Source: JBCCDY01 sp039030555
GTDB lineage: Bacteria; Bacteroidota; Bacteroidia; Cytophagales; Cyclobacteriaceae
Assembly: GCA_039030555.1 (NCBI GenBank)
Contig: JBCCDY010000006.1
Span: forward strand, 186,001-250,000
Direction of reading: 5' to 3'
DNA length: 64,000 bases
The position numbers and the translations under genes were made by a program. Under the pieces are notes generated by a model. It had not been told where the DNA came from. It searched no databases and saw nothing but the letters and a program-made list of their open reading frames with translations. Shown in pieces: positions 8,272-16,898 of this stretch; within the stretch, counting starts at the first letter, position 1, and each line of letters opens with the position of its first letter.

Positions 8272-9945
8272 TTATTTTTTTATGATGCGAGTGCTAAACT
8301 CTCGCTCTCCATCAGCAATATTAAGAACATAGGTGCCTTGGGTAAGGTCTATGGTATCAATTATGATCGGATCACTGATTTGCAATCTTTCGATAAGGTC
8401 AAGTTGTATCTGTCCATTCAAATCGAAAATACTTACTCTCAATTCTGAATTGGAAAAATAAGAACCCGGAGAAATATAGAGTTCCGTATTATCTAAAGGA
8501 TTGGGGTAAATTTTAACCTCTGTCTCAAACCCTTCTCCTATTGAAGTAATCACATCATTTACAGGGATTGCTCCATTATTCAGTCTTGAAAAACTAGGTA
8601 TTCCGAAGCCATATAAATCATTGACCTGATTGGTATTGAAGATATGACCAGAGTTTCTAATAGATTCCACAACTTCAAAAGCACTTAGTTCTCTCTCTGA
8701 CTGCCAGTAGCCAGCGACTAAGCCTGCTACCAGAGGAGATGCGAAGGAAGTTCCGTTATTAGTTGTAATTCCAGCTCCCCTAGAAACGATCGTTCTTACA
8801 CCCATGGCTATCACATCCGGCTTAATCCTTCCGTCAAAAGTTGGGCCCATAGAGCTAAAATTAGCCAATAAAGTATCTTGAGTAATGGCCCCGACTGCAA
8901 TAACGTTTTCACCATCAGCAGGTCCGGTGATCCCATCCCAACCTCCAAAACCTCTTTCATTTCCTGCACTGCAAACTGTAATAATTCCTTTGGCAAAAGC
9001 CTTTTCCGCAGCTATCGTAACCAAGATGCTTTGGCCATCGAAATCTTCAAAAGAATAGGTCATCGAAGGATCATCAAAATCCACATACCCTACGGAAGAA
9101 TTGATCACATCTACTCCAATACTATCAGCACGCTCAGCGGCTAAAAGCCAATTCATTTCTTCTACCCGATGCTCAGGGCGAACGTCTTCCGTAACATAAA
9201 GTAGATATTCAGCATCAGGAACTACCCCCAGTAAACTAGGTGAAGCACTGGCCATGCACGATAAAACCTGGGTTCCGTGTTCACTGTAATCGTAAACGAA
9301 CTCATCATTAAGCACAAAATTAAAATGATCTAGAACCTGGTCGTTTTGTAAGAGGTGATCGAGTTCTTCGTCTGTTTCTAAATTTCTAAATCCACCATCG
9401 AATACTGCTACGAGCATTCCCTGTCCTGAATATCCCTGACTGTGCATCAAAGGAACGTCAAGCATATTCAGTTGAGGTAACGAACCTTGAAATTTCTCAA
9501 CATTACTTTCAGAAGAGGTTCTTTTCTTTTTTTTGCCCCTTTTAGACTTTCGTTTATCGGAAGAAATATTCAAAAGCCTCTCCCCTGGAGCTAAAAAAGC
9601 TACTGAATCAACAAAATTTAGAGCTAATACGCTTTCTATATTTGATGGATCTGTTTGAACAACCGATCCGTTTAACCACTTCGAGTTGTAAAAGACATCA
9701 ATTCCAAGATCTCTTACTTCTTGCACATAAGCTGGATCAACAGGAAGGTCTTCTTCAGTTATGCGTAGAAGTTGCCTTTCCCTTCTTTGAATAGACCTTT
9801 CTGAGAGATATTCAGATGGTCTTTCTATGCTATAGGGTGTATTATCTTTATCTGAATAAAAAATGAAGTATCTGTTTTGCTGAGCAATAAGGCTAGTTAT
9901 GCTCAAAGAAAAAAAAACAGTGTACCAAATTTTATTCAAATCCAT
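8272..9945 (-). CDS. S8 (subtilisin-like) serine peptidase with T9SS C-terminal sorting domain
   Basis: The 557-residue protein has a signal peptide (about residues 1-21), a propeptide-like region, and a subtilisin domain with Asp183 (VFDGG), His223 (SEHGTQ), the oxyanion Asn329 (SAGN) and Ser400 (NGTSFASP). The C-terminus (VKIYPNPLDNTELYISPG onward) is a type A T9SS sorting domain, so the protein should be carried across the outer membrane and released or anchored. A strikingly basic stretch, residues 131-142, separates propeptide and catalytic domain. Its start overlaps the preceding lipoprotein gene by 14 bases. Confidence 0.92.
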   Translation of the reverse strand: MDLNKIWYTVFFSLSITSLIAQQNRYFIFYSDKDNTPYSIERPSEYLSERSIQRRERQLLRITEEDLPVDPAYVQEVRDLGIDVFYNSKWLNGSVVQTDPSNIESVLALNFVDSVAFLAPGERLLNISSDKRKSKRGKKKKRTSSESNVEKFQGSLPQLNMLDVPLMHSQGYSGQGMLVAVFDGGFRNLETDEELDHLLQNDQVLDHFNFVLNDEFVYDYSEHGTQVLSCMASASPSLLGVVPDAEYLLYVTEDVRPEHRVEEMNWLLAAERADSIGVDVINSSVGYVDFDDPSMTYSFEDFDGQSILVTIAAEKAFAKGIITVCSAGNERGFGGWDGITGPADGENVIAVGAITQDTLLANFSSMGPTFDGRIKPDVIAMGVRTIVSRGAGITTNNGTSFASPLVAGLVAGYWQSERELSAFEVVESIRNSGHIFNTNQVNDLYGFGIPSFSRLNNGAIPVNDVITSIGEGFETEVKIYPNPLDNTELYISPGSYFSNSELRVSIFDLNGQIQLDLIERLQISDPIIIDTIDLTQGTYVLNIADGEREFSTRIIKK

Positions 9946-10624
9946 ATTCGATTAGATTTTGCTCATAATCGTTCCCAAATTCAATAACTCCTAATCCAAG
10001 AAACTCATCGGATGTATTATACTGAATAAATAATTGTTTTCTCTGTATTAAGCCGATATTACTTGAATATGTTTCAGATCTGACATCATCAATAGTTATA
10101 CCATCTTCAAAATCATTTTCAATAACGGTAACTGTTTGTTCAAAACTTAGTGAATCCAGCGTCATCGGCTGTTCCACATTTTCCATTCGGTACTCATCTA
10201 CCCCCATGTTATTAAAAGCATTACCATTCCATATCGCCCCTTCTTCAAAGGGAAATACCAGTTTGATAAAAGAGATATTCTCTTCTGTTTGAACAGCATT
10301 AGTTGTATTTCTTCTCGCTGTCCAGACTGAATCAACTTCCCAGGGATCCTCTAAATTTTCTTTGTTTGAAATATTAATAATGTAGGTAAAACCACTTTCT
10401 GCGTTAGGAAAAGAATCCACCACGGACTCTTTCATGAAAAATCTAACTGTATCAACCTCACCCGTATTTCTGAAAAGTACATTTTCAACATTATACGTTC
10501 TGAAAAAACCTGTTTGTAAAGGAAAAAACTCAAGTTCTTGTTCGAGATTAAAAGGTTCGGGATCACCATCACCACAAGAAGTTAGTCCGAATAAAACTAA
10601 TAGTATAACGATCCCCTTACGCAT
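9932..10624 (-). CDS. Lipoprotein of unknown function
   Basis: I start this gene at the ATG at 10624 because it gives a clean lipoprotein signal (MRKGIVILLVLFGLTSCGDGD, lipid Cys about residue 17) and makes a TAATG junction with the mnmA stop. An in-frame ATG 33 bases upstream would bury the signal. The 230-residue product is beta-rich and acidic, with no family motif I recognise. Being sandwiched between mnmA and a secreted peptidase, with overlaps on both sides, it is surely co-expressed with them. It may work with the peptidase at the cell surface, but that is only inference from order. Confidence 0.8.
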   Translation of the reverse strand: MRKGIVILLVLFGLTSCGDGDPEPFNLEQELEFFPLQTGFFRTYNVENVLFRNTGEVDTVRFFMKESVVDSFPNAESGFTYIINISNKENLEDPWEVDSVWTARRNTTNAVQTEENISFIKLVFPFEEGAIWNGNAFNNMGVDEYRMENVEQPMTLDSLSFEQTVTVIENDFEDGITIDDVRSETYSSNIGLIQRKQLFIQYNTSDEFLGLGVIEFGNDYEQNLIEYGFE

Positions 10625-11733
10625 TATGCACTCTGTCTGAAACTTGATTTTATCCACCCACCACCAATCACATCATTGCCTTCATAAAATACAGCAGCTT
10701 GTCCTGGTGCAATAGCATTAACACCTTTGCCAAAAAAAACTTTCATGACATCACCGGCTTGTTCAATGACTGCAGGCGAACCCTTATCGTTGTATCTCAC
10801 TTTGGTAATAGTATCCAATCTTAGGCCATTCAGGTCCTTGTATTTACTTAAAACCAATTGATTCACGTACATACCGTCTCTGGAAAGTTCGTCAAAAGTT
10901 CCAAGAACGACCTGATTTTTCTCTTTTACAATCTCTGTTACATAAACCGGATAGCCCAATGCAACTCCAAGACCCTTTCTTTGCCCAACGGTATAGAATG
11001 GATATCCTTCATGTATCCCAACGGCCTCTCCGGTCTCTAATACGAATTCTCCACCCTTAACTTGTTCTTCCAGCCCATCGACTCTTCTTTTTAAAAAGCC
11101 ACGGTAGTCATTATCAGGAACAAAGCAGATCTCATAAGATTCTGACTTGCTGACCAACTCTACGAAACCTCTTTCTATAGCCATCTCCCGAATCTCATCT
11201 TTGGTCAACTGTCCCAACGGGAATATAGTCCTGCTTAGACTTTCCTGAGACACGCCCCATAGAGCATACGACTGATCTTTATTTTCGTCAAGTCCTTTGG
11301 AAATAACATATCGCCCATCTTCTTTCCTGACATTGGCATAATGTCCGGTCGCAATGTAATCGCAATTTAAATTATCAGCTCTTTTTAAAAGTGCGTCCCA
11401 TTTGATATGGGTATTGCATAAAACACAAGGATTTGGTGTCCTTCCAGCAAGATATTCTCCTGTGAAATGGTCAATGACGTAATCGCCAAATTCATTTCTG
11501 ATATCCAGAATGTAGTGTGGGAAACCTAAGCTTACCGCAATATTCCTTGCATCGTTGATGGAATCCAAACTGCAACAGCCTGTTTCTTTTTTACTGGAAC
11601 CTGAAGACGCATAATCCCAGGTTTTCATGGTCATCCCAATTACTTCATAACCTTGTTCATGAAGTAAAACCGCTGCGAGGGAGCTATCTATGCCCCCGCT
11701 CATCGCTACTAATACTCTTCCTTTTCTACTCAT
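10624..11733 (-). CDS. mnmA: tRNA-specific 2-thiouridylase MnmA
   Basis: The 369-residue enzyme has the PP-loop ATP site (MSGGIDSSLA, residues 11-20), the first catalytic Cys103 in TPNPCVLCN, Cys203 in the SYEICFVPD motif, and the later GQRKGLGVA and PGQAAVFYEG segments. MnmA activates C2 of U34 in Lys, Glu and Gln tRNAs with ATP and inserts sulphur. Length matches the family. It heads the lipoprotein - S8 peptidase run and follows the thioredoxin pair by 62 bases. A weak hairpin (TAGAAAG / CTTTCTA, 11779-11798) covers the end of the gene before it. Confidence 0.96.
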   Translation of the reverse strand: MSRKGRVLVAMSGGIDSSLAAVLLHEQGYEVIGMTMKTWDYASSGSSKKETGCCSLDSINDARNIAVSLGFPHYILDIRNEFGDYVIDHFTGEYLAGRTPNPCVLCNTHIKWDALLKRADNLNCDYIATGHYANVRKEDGRYVISKGLDENKDQSYALWGVSQESLSRTIFPLGQLTKDEIREMAIERGFVELVSKSESYEICFVPDNDYRGFLKRRVDGLEEQVKGGEFVLETGEAVGIHEGYPFYTVGQRKGLGVALGYPVYVTEIVKEKNQVVLGTFDELSRDGMYVNQLVLSKYKDLNGLRLDTITKVRYNDKGSPAVIEQAGDVMKVFFGKGVNAIAPGQAAVFYEGNDVIGGGWIKSSFRQSA

Positions 11734-11795
11734 CTCTACTCACAAGGTTCAAAGCCTTGCTTTTGGTTTAATTAATTATAGAAAGATCTAACTTT

Positions 11796-12044
11796 CTAAT
11801 TACAATTTATAGATTCTCTTACTTTAGAAGTATATGCCCTTAGTGCTTCCTTAAAAACTAAAGAATCTGCGTTCATTTTATTTAAAATCCATCGTGCTGC
11901 AATCACGTGAGTGAATTGTTCTCCTTCATTATCTCCTCCAATTTCAAAACCTGGAAGACTACCTTCTTCGTAAGCTAATTCCGCTACTTGTAATTCTTCT
12001 TCCGTATGGTTTTCAACGAGCTTTCGTATCTCTAGTATTTTCAT
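11796..12044 (-). CDS. DUF6952 family small protein
   Basis: This 82-residue cytoplasmic protein (MKILEIRKLVENHTEEEL at the start, then GDNEGEQFTHVIAARWILNKM) resembles a small conserved Bacteroidota family that accompanies thioredoxin and peroxiredoxin genes. Its start overlaps the thioredoxin stop (TGATG), so it is translationally coupled to it. No known catalytic motif is present. A redox-linked role is suggested only by context. The family label is from memory of the pattern and should be checked by a profile search. Confidence 0.8.
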   Translation of the reverse strand: MKILEIRKLVENHTEEELQVAELAYEEGSLPGFEIGGDNEGEQFTHVIAARWILNKMNADSLVFKEALRAYTSKVRESINCN

Positions 12045-12361
12045 CAGCTTAATCCCTCAATAAGTTCCACGACCTTTTCCTCTTTGCTGGCAGAAACGCA
12101 GCCTACCAATTCTCCATTTTTGAAAGTTGCAAAAAACGGTAAATTGGTTACCCCAGCAAGCTTTCTAGATTCAGGATTATTTTCTGCGTTAACGTCTAGA
12201 AAAGCGACATCTGAAAAACGCCCATCATTGGATAATCTCTTAAATTTAGGGGAGAACAATCTACAATTCCCACACCAGTCTGCGTAGTATTTTACAACTA
12301 CTTTTTCATTGTCTTCTAAAGTACTTTTTATATCTGCATCTGTTTTGACTTCAACTGCCAT
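12044..12361 (-). CDS. Thioredoxin family protein
   Basis: The 105-residue protein has a thioredoxin fold with the active site WCGNC (Cys30 and Cys33), the cis-proline in NLPFF (Pro75), and DVNAENNPESRKLAGV between them. The CGNC site differs from the usual CGPC of thioredoxin and should shift its redox potential. No signal peptide is visible, so it is cytoplasmic. It is coupled to the DUF6952 gene by a TGATG overlap. A TACTTTTG promoter element lies 32-39 bases upstream of the start. Confidence 0.92.
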   Translation of the reverse strand: MAVEVKTDADIKSTLEDNEKVVVKYYADWCGNCRLFSPKFKRLSNDGRFSDVAFLDVNAENNPESRKLAGVTNLPFFATFKNGELVGCVSASKEEKVVELIEGLS

Positions 12362-12392
12362 TTATCTCGTATATTTTGAATTTTTAAAACTG

Positions 12393-12400
12393 CAAAAGTA
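12393..12400 (-). promoter_or_regulatory. Candidate -7 promoter element for the thioredoxin operon
   Basis: The minus strand reads TACTTTTG followed by CAG, matching TAnnTTTG. It would start transcription roughly 25 bases before the thioredoxin ATG. The -33 element is not clear. It lies in the 85-bp gap between divergent genes. Confidence 0.45.
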
Positions 12401-12446
12401 ACGGTTAGTAGTATATTTATGTTCATTAAAGTTTGAAAAACTAAAT

Positions 12447-13049
12447 ATGTCACTTAAAACGAGGGTGAAAGTTAGCTCGGTTACCAACTTAAGCGATGCA
12501 CGATATTGTGCTGGGATGGGAGTAGACCTTATTGGTTTTAATGTAGACCCCGAACACCCTGACTACGTAGATCCAATCAAATTTTCTGAAATTACCTCCT
12601 GGCTATCGGGAGTTGATTTTGCTATTGAGTATTTCGGAAAAGACTGGAGTTTATTAGAAGATATTGCCGTAGAGTATGAAACTAATATCATTGAGATAAA
12701 AGAACCAGACCTTCTTAAACATCCTATCGATGAGATTAAATACATACTCAACTTTGATAATAACTCTTTAAACGGTTATTCCTTGGAAGGATACTTGGAG
12801 AAATATAAATCAAATTATTACCTCTACTCTGAAGAGGAGGATTTATCTCATTTTAATCAAGTTTTACAATTATCGGATCGCCATAAAATTATTGTCGGAT
12901 CCGGAATAAATGTAGATAATCTCGATGATGTACTTGAAAACCAAAAAGTGTTTGCCATCGGATTAAAAGGAGAAGAGGAAGAAGAGCCCGGTTTTAAAGA
13001 TTATGATGAACTGGCGGACATGCTTGAGAAACTTGAAGTAGAGGTTTAG
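12447..13049 (+). CDS. TrpF-like (phosphoribosylanthranilate isomerase fold) protein without the catalytic residues
   Basis: The 200-residue protein aligns by eye with TrpF: VKVSSVTNLSDARYCAGMGV corresponds to the start of TrpF (VKICGITN...), GSGINVDNL to the glycine-rich phosphate loop, and EEPGFKDYDELADML to the end (SPGxKD). However, the catalytic Cys of KICG is Ser10 here, the segment that should hold the catalytic Asp and the GGTGK phosphate loop is not recognisable, and VDVSSGVE is replaced by a run of Glu. Isomerase activity is therefore unlikely. There are no other trp genes nearby. It may be a TIM-barrel protein reused for another role, widely annotated simply as TrpF. Confidence 0.6.
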   Translation: MSLKTRVKVSSVTNLSDARYCAGMGVDLIGFNVDPEHPDYVDPIKFSEITSWLSGVDFAIEYFGKDWSLLEDIAVEYETNIIEIKEPDLLKHPIDEIKYILNFDNNSLNGYSLEGYLEKYKSNYYLYSEEEDLSHFNQVLQLSDRHKIIVGSGINVDNLDDVLENQKVFAIGLKGEEEEEPGFKDYDELADMLEKLEVEV

Positions 13050-13056
13050 TCAATTT

Positions 13057-13085
13057 CAACCTTTATAGACTAAAGGTTGTCTTTC
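13057..13085 (+). terminator. Hairpin terminator after the TrpF-like gene
   Basis: A perfect 9-bp stem (CAACCTTTA / TAAAGGTTG) with a 5-base loop TAGAC starts 8 bases past the stop codon and is followed by TCTTTCATTT. It separates the TrpF-like gene from the large surface-protein gene at 13105. Confidence 0.6.
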
Positions 13086-13104
13086 ATTTAAGGGTCATTT
13101 ACGC

Positions 13105-16100
13105 ATGAGGATTTTTTTTACCCTTTGGTTGTCACTCTTTTTTATTCTTTGCAGCCTCACCTGCAACGCCGAGGGGCCTGTTTTTATCGAAAATAAGGGG
13201 CAGTGGAATGAAAAAGTACTTTTCAGAGTAGACTACAACGGACTTAGTATTTTTCTACTGGAAGACGGTATAATATACGATCTGTATGATTCTGAAGCCA
13301 CTTCAAAGTTTCACAATCATAATCTAGATCATAAAGAATCCAATCACAAGGTGCTAAATCATGCCGTTCGAATGTCTTTTATGAATTCCCAAAAGCCAGT
13401 TTGCAAAGGCTTAAAAGAAGTTTCTAATGGCAGTACTAATTATTTCCTGGGTTCGGATCCAAGCAGATGGGCCAGTAATGTGAAGTCATATTCCGAAATC
13501 AACTATTCAGGTATTTATAATGGTGTAGACCTAAAGTTCTACTTCCAGCAAGGAAGGATGAAATACGATATCAAGATTTCCCCTGAAGCTTCCGTGAAAG
13601 ATATTGAAGTTAAATATTTTGGCGCGGACAATATTTTTATTGATGAAGGGAATTTAAGGATTGAAACTTCACTAGGACCTATTGTCGAATCCATCCCTTA
13701 TTCTTATTTGAAGCACGAAGATGGAAACAGAACCACGGTAGAATGCTCCTATTCTTTCAAGAAAAATAAAATAGCCTTCGACCTTGACTTACCAAAGACC
13801 AGAGAGACTGAGTTGGTCATAGATCCGATCCTCATTTTTTCGACTTATTCAGGAAGCTTCGCCGATAACTGGGGGTTTACAGCAACTTTTGATGAAGCAG
13901 GAAATGCTTACAGTGGGGGTATTGTCCGCGGAAATGGTTTCCCTACAACAGACGGAGCTTATGATGAAACATTCAATCAAGGTGGCCAGGATATCGCGAT
14001 CATAAAATACGACAGTGCAGGTGAGAATATACTTTATGCCACTCATTTGGGTGGGAACGGAACTGATATTCCTCATAGTATAGTCGTAAATGCACAAAAT
14101 GAACTCATAATATTTGGAACCACCTCTTCAGCGAACTTTCCAACTTCCTTAAATGCTTTCGATCGTACCTTTTCAGGAGGAGACACCTTAAGTGGTCTTG
14201 CAGTTAACAACCTGAATTACTTCAATGGATCTGATCTCATCATTTCGAAATTGTCATCAGATGGATCGAATTTACTTGCTTCAACTTTCTTGGGAGGGTC
14301 TGAAAACGATGGTGTTTTGGAAGGATTGGCGTCAACTACAACACCGGTAATCAATCCAATAGTACAAAATTATGGAGATCAATTTAGAGGAGATGTTATT
14401 GTAGATGAAACTGGTGCAATTTATATAGCTTCAAATACAAAATCCGTAGATTTTCCTATCGTAAACGGACTGTTTGATACGAAAATATCTTCTGATGTCA
14501 CTGATGGGGTAGTAGCTAAGTTATCATCCAACCTTTCTCAGATTATTTGGAGTACGTATTTGGGAGGGAGTGAAAATGATGCGGCCTTTTCAATACGGTT
14601 CGATAACTCGTTAAATACATATATAGGAGGTGCAACCGAGAGTCAGGACTTTACTATCACACCTGGTGCAGCCGTTGAAACTTCACCAAATAATCTTAAT
14701 GGCTTTGTAACGGCTATTTCAAACGATGGGAATTCCCTGATGTCCAGTACATTTATTGGCTCAGAAGGAGACGAGCAGGTATACTTTCTTGACCTCGATC
14801 CGGCTGGTGATGTTTTCGTAATGGGTAATGTATTGAATGGTACAATCCCAATTAGCGACAGTGTTTATAACAACCCAAATAGCGGTCAGTATATACAAAA
14901 GCTATCCTCCGATTTATCAGAAATCCTGCTCTCAACTACGGTTGGTTCAGGCGACGGAAATAAGGACTTTTCACCAACTGCCTTTTTAGTCAACGAATGC
15001 GGAAATATTTACGTGAGTGGATGGGGAAGCCCGAATGCATCTTTTCTACCTCCAAGTGGTGATACAAGGGGTCTACCTGTTACGGAAAATGCTGAGCAAG
15101 CAACGACGGACGGCTCTGATTTATATTTGATGGTGCTTGGACAAGAACTAAGCTCACTTTTAACAGCTACTTATTTTGGGGGCACAGGAGTTGTCGGGGA
15201 TCATGTTGATGGTGGAACCAGTCGGTTTGATGATAGGGGTATTGTATACCAAACCGTATGCGCAAGTTGTGGATTTAATGACAGAACTGACTTTCCAACA
15301 ACCCCTAACGCGGTCAGTCAAAGGGATAATTCACCTAATTGTAACAGTGTTGTATTCAAATTTGATCTGTCCGCATTATTGGCAGATTTTGAAACCTTTA
15401 GCCCGGACGGCTCTAACGAAGGTATAGATGTGGGTTGTGTTCCGGCTACTTTTTTGTTTAGGAATCGAAGTATTGGTGGCGAGATTTTTACATGGGACTT
15501 TGGCGATGGAACTACTTCTAATTTAGAAGATTCTATTTTGCACACTTACAACGTTCCCGGGACGTATGAAGTGATTCTGACGATTGAAGATATCAATACT
15601 TGCAGAGGAATAGACGTCGCCCGAAAAGCATTGAATGTTTTTGTTCCAAACTTTACGATCATGAATGATACTACCATTTGTGAAGGTGATCGAATACAAT
15701 TGATGGCCGAAGGTGCCGGTACATATTCATGGTCACCAAACACCAATATTATCAATGCAAATACCTCCTCCCCCACTGTTTTCCCCGATACTACTACAAC
15801 TTATTATGTTGAAGCTGTAGATGGCAACGGTTGTATATTTAGGGATTCCGTTATTGTTGAGGTCACCCCAACCATTAACGTAGACTTCATAACCAATACG
15901 GAAGATGGATTAAATCCAGGAATTCTATCGGGTTGTAGACCTTTTACTTTTCTTTTTAACAATACCAGTATTGGTTCCGAAGAATTCACTTGGGACTTTG
16001 GCGACGGAAGGAATTCTTTTCTGTCTGATTCTTTGTTAATCACTTACGAGAGCGTTGGAGTATTTGAAGTTACCCTTACTTCCCGGGAAACGAATGAATG

Positions 16101-16857
16101 TCCCGGAGTCTTTTCATCTTCTGAAACGATTCAGATTTTTGAGCCTAACTTTTCTTTAATCCCAGATACGACAATTTGCTTTGGCGATAGTTTAGAACTG
16201 TTCGCTTTGGGAGCCGGGAGCTATAGTTGGAGTCCGGAACAATCGTTACTGAACCCATTTAGTTCTAATCCTACCGTATTCCCTGATACTACGATCACCT
16301 ATTTTGTGGAAGCTATTGATGGGAATGGATGCATTTTTATGGATTCCGTTCAGGTTGAAGTCATTCCTAAAATAGTTACGGATTTCATGATCGATACTAC
16401 TTTTTCATGCCTGGGAGGCAATAATTATCAATTTACGAATTTGAGTACAGGAGCCTCTGAATATTTATGGAAATTCGGAGATGGTACTTCTTCAACAGAT
16501 TTCGACGTAACGCACCGTTTTGAAACTGATAGTGGGCAAATTTACAATGTTGTATTGAACGCATCCCAATCTTTTTGTTCAGAAGAAAAATTGATTTCAA
16601 TATTAGACATTGAAAACAAGGTTCCCAACGTCATTACTCCAGGTAACGATGGTCTTAATGAATTCTTTACTATACAAAGCAATACTTCCGCACGTGTACT
16701 TATTACGGACCGTTGGGGAAGGACTTTGGTTGACGAATTCAACTATGAAAATGATTGGAACGCACAAGATCAAAGTGGCGGAGTTTATTTCTATGACGTC
16801 ACTTTTCCGGATGGAACGAATTGTAATGGTTGGTTACATGTTTTGAAGACGGAGTAG
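13105..16857 (+). CDS. Large secreted SBBP-repeat / PKD protein with T9SS type B (gliding-motility) C-terminus
   Basis: The 1250-residue protein has a signal peptide (about 1-23), an N-terminal domain starting FIENKGQWNEKVLF typical of Bacteroidota SBBP-repeat proteins, repeated blades (STYLGGSENDAAFSI, STFLGGSENDGV, ATYFGGTG: SBBP repeats, about 240-750), then PKD domains (FTWDFGDGTTS) alternating with Ig-like units (TTICEGDRIQL...YSWSP). The PKD+Ig pair is a tandem repeat of exactly 166 codons (15385-15882 and 15883-16380), plus a third PKD. The end (NVITPGNDGLNEFF, ITDRWGRTL, GGVYFYDV) is the gliding-motility-associated sorting domain. It is predicted to be exported by T9SS and surface-attached; an adhesin role is inferred. 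Confidence 0.9.
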   Translation: MRIFFTLWLSLFFILCSLTCNAEGPVFIENKGQWNEKVLFRVDYNGLSIFLLEDGIIYDLYDSEATSKFHNHNLDHKESNHKVLNHAVRMSFMNSQKPVCKGLKEVSNGSTNYFLGSDPSRWASNVKSYSEINYSGIYNGVDLKFYFQQGRMKYDIKISPEASVKDIEVKYFGADNIFIDEGNLRIETSLGPIVESIPYSYLKHEDGNRTTVECSYSFKKNKIAFDLDLPKTRETELVIDPILIFSTYSGSFADNWGFTATFDEAGNAYSGGIVRGNGFPTTDGAYDETFNQGGQDIAIIKYDSAGENILYATHLGGNGTDIPHSIVVNAQNELIIFGTTSSANFPTSLNAFDRTFSGGDTLSGLAVNNLNYFNGSDLIISKLSSDGSNLLASTFLGGSENDGVLEGLASTTTPVINPIVQNYGDQFRGDVIVDETGAIYIASNTKSVDFPIVNGLFDTKISSDVTDGVVAKLSSNLSQIIWSTYLGGSENDAAFSIRFDNSLNTYIGGATESQDFTITPGAAVETSPNNLNGFVTAISNDGNSLMSSTFIGSEGDEQVYFLDLDPAGDVFVMGNVLNGTIPISDSVYNNPNSGQYIQKLSSDLSEILLSTTVGSGDGNKDFSPTAFLVNECGNIYVSGWGSPNASFLPPSGDTRGLPVTENAEQATTDGSDLYLMVLGQELSSLLTATYFGGTGVVGDHVDGGTSRFDDRGIVYQTVCASCGFNDRTDFPTTPNAVSQRDNSPNCNSVVFKFDLSALLADFETFSPDGSNEGIDVGCVPATFLFRNRSIGGEIFTWDFGDGTTSNLEDSILHTYNVPGTYEVILTIEDINTCRGIDVARKALNVFVPNFTIMNDTTICEGDRIQLMAEGAGTYSWSPNTNIINANTSSPTVFPDTTTTYYVEAVDGNGCIFRDSVIVEVTPTINVDFITNTEDGLNPGILSGCRPFTFLFNNTSIGSEEFTWDFGDGRNSFLSDSLLITYESVGVFEVTLTSRETNECPGVFSSSETIQIFEPNFSLIPDTTICFGDSLELFALGAGSYSWSPEQSLLNPFSSNPTVFPDTTITYFVEAIDGNGCIFMDSVQVEVIPKIVTDFMIDTTFSCLGGNNYQFTNLSTGASEYLWKFGDGTSSTDFDVTHRFETDSGQIYNVVLNASQSFCSEEKLISILDIENKVPNVITPGNDGLNEFFTIQSNTSARVLITDRWGRTLVDEFNYENDWNAQDQSGGVYFYDVTFPDGTNCNGWLHVLKTE

Positions 16858-16898
16858 ATAATTTTTCTCGAATTGACTTATTAACTTAAGTTTGATTC

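Noticed and set aside
16887..16894. TAAGTTTG resembling a -7 promoter element before the SDR gene
   Set aside because: It lies only 4 bases before the ATG, so the transcript would start inside the gene, and no -33 element is present.
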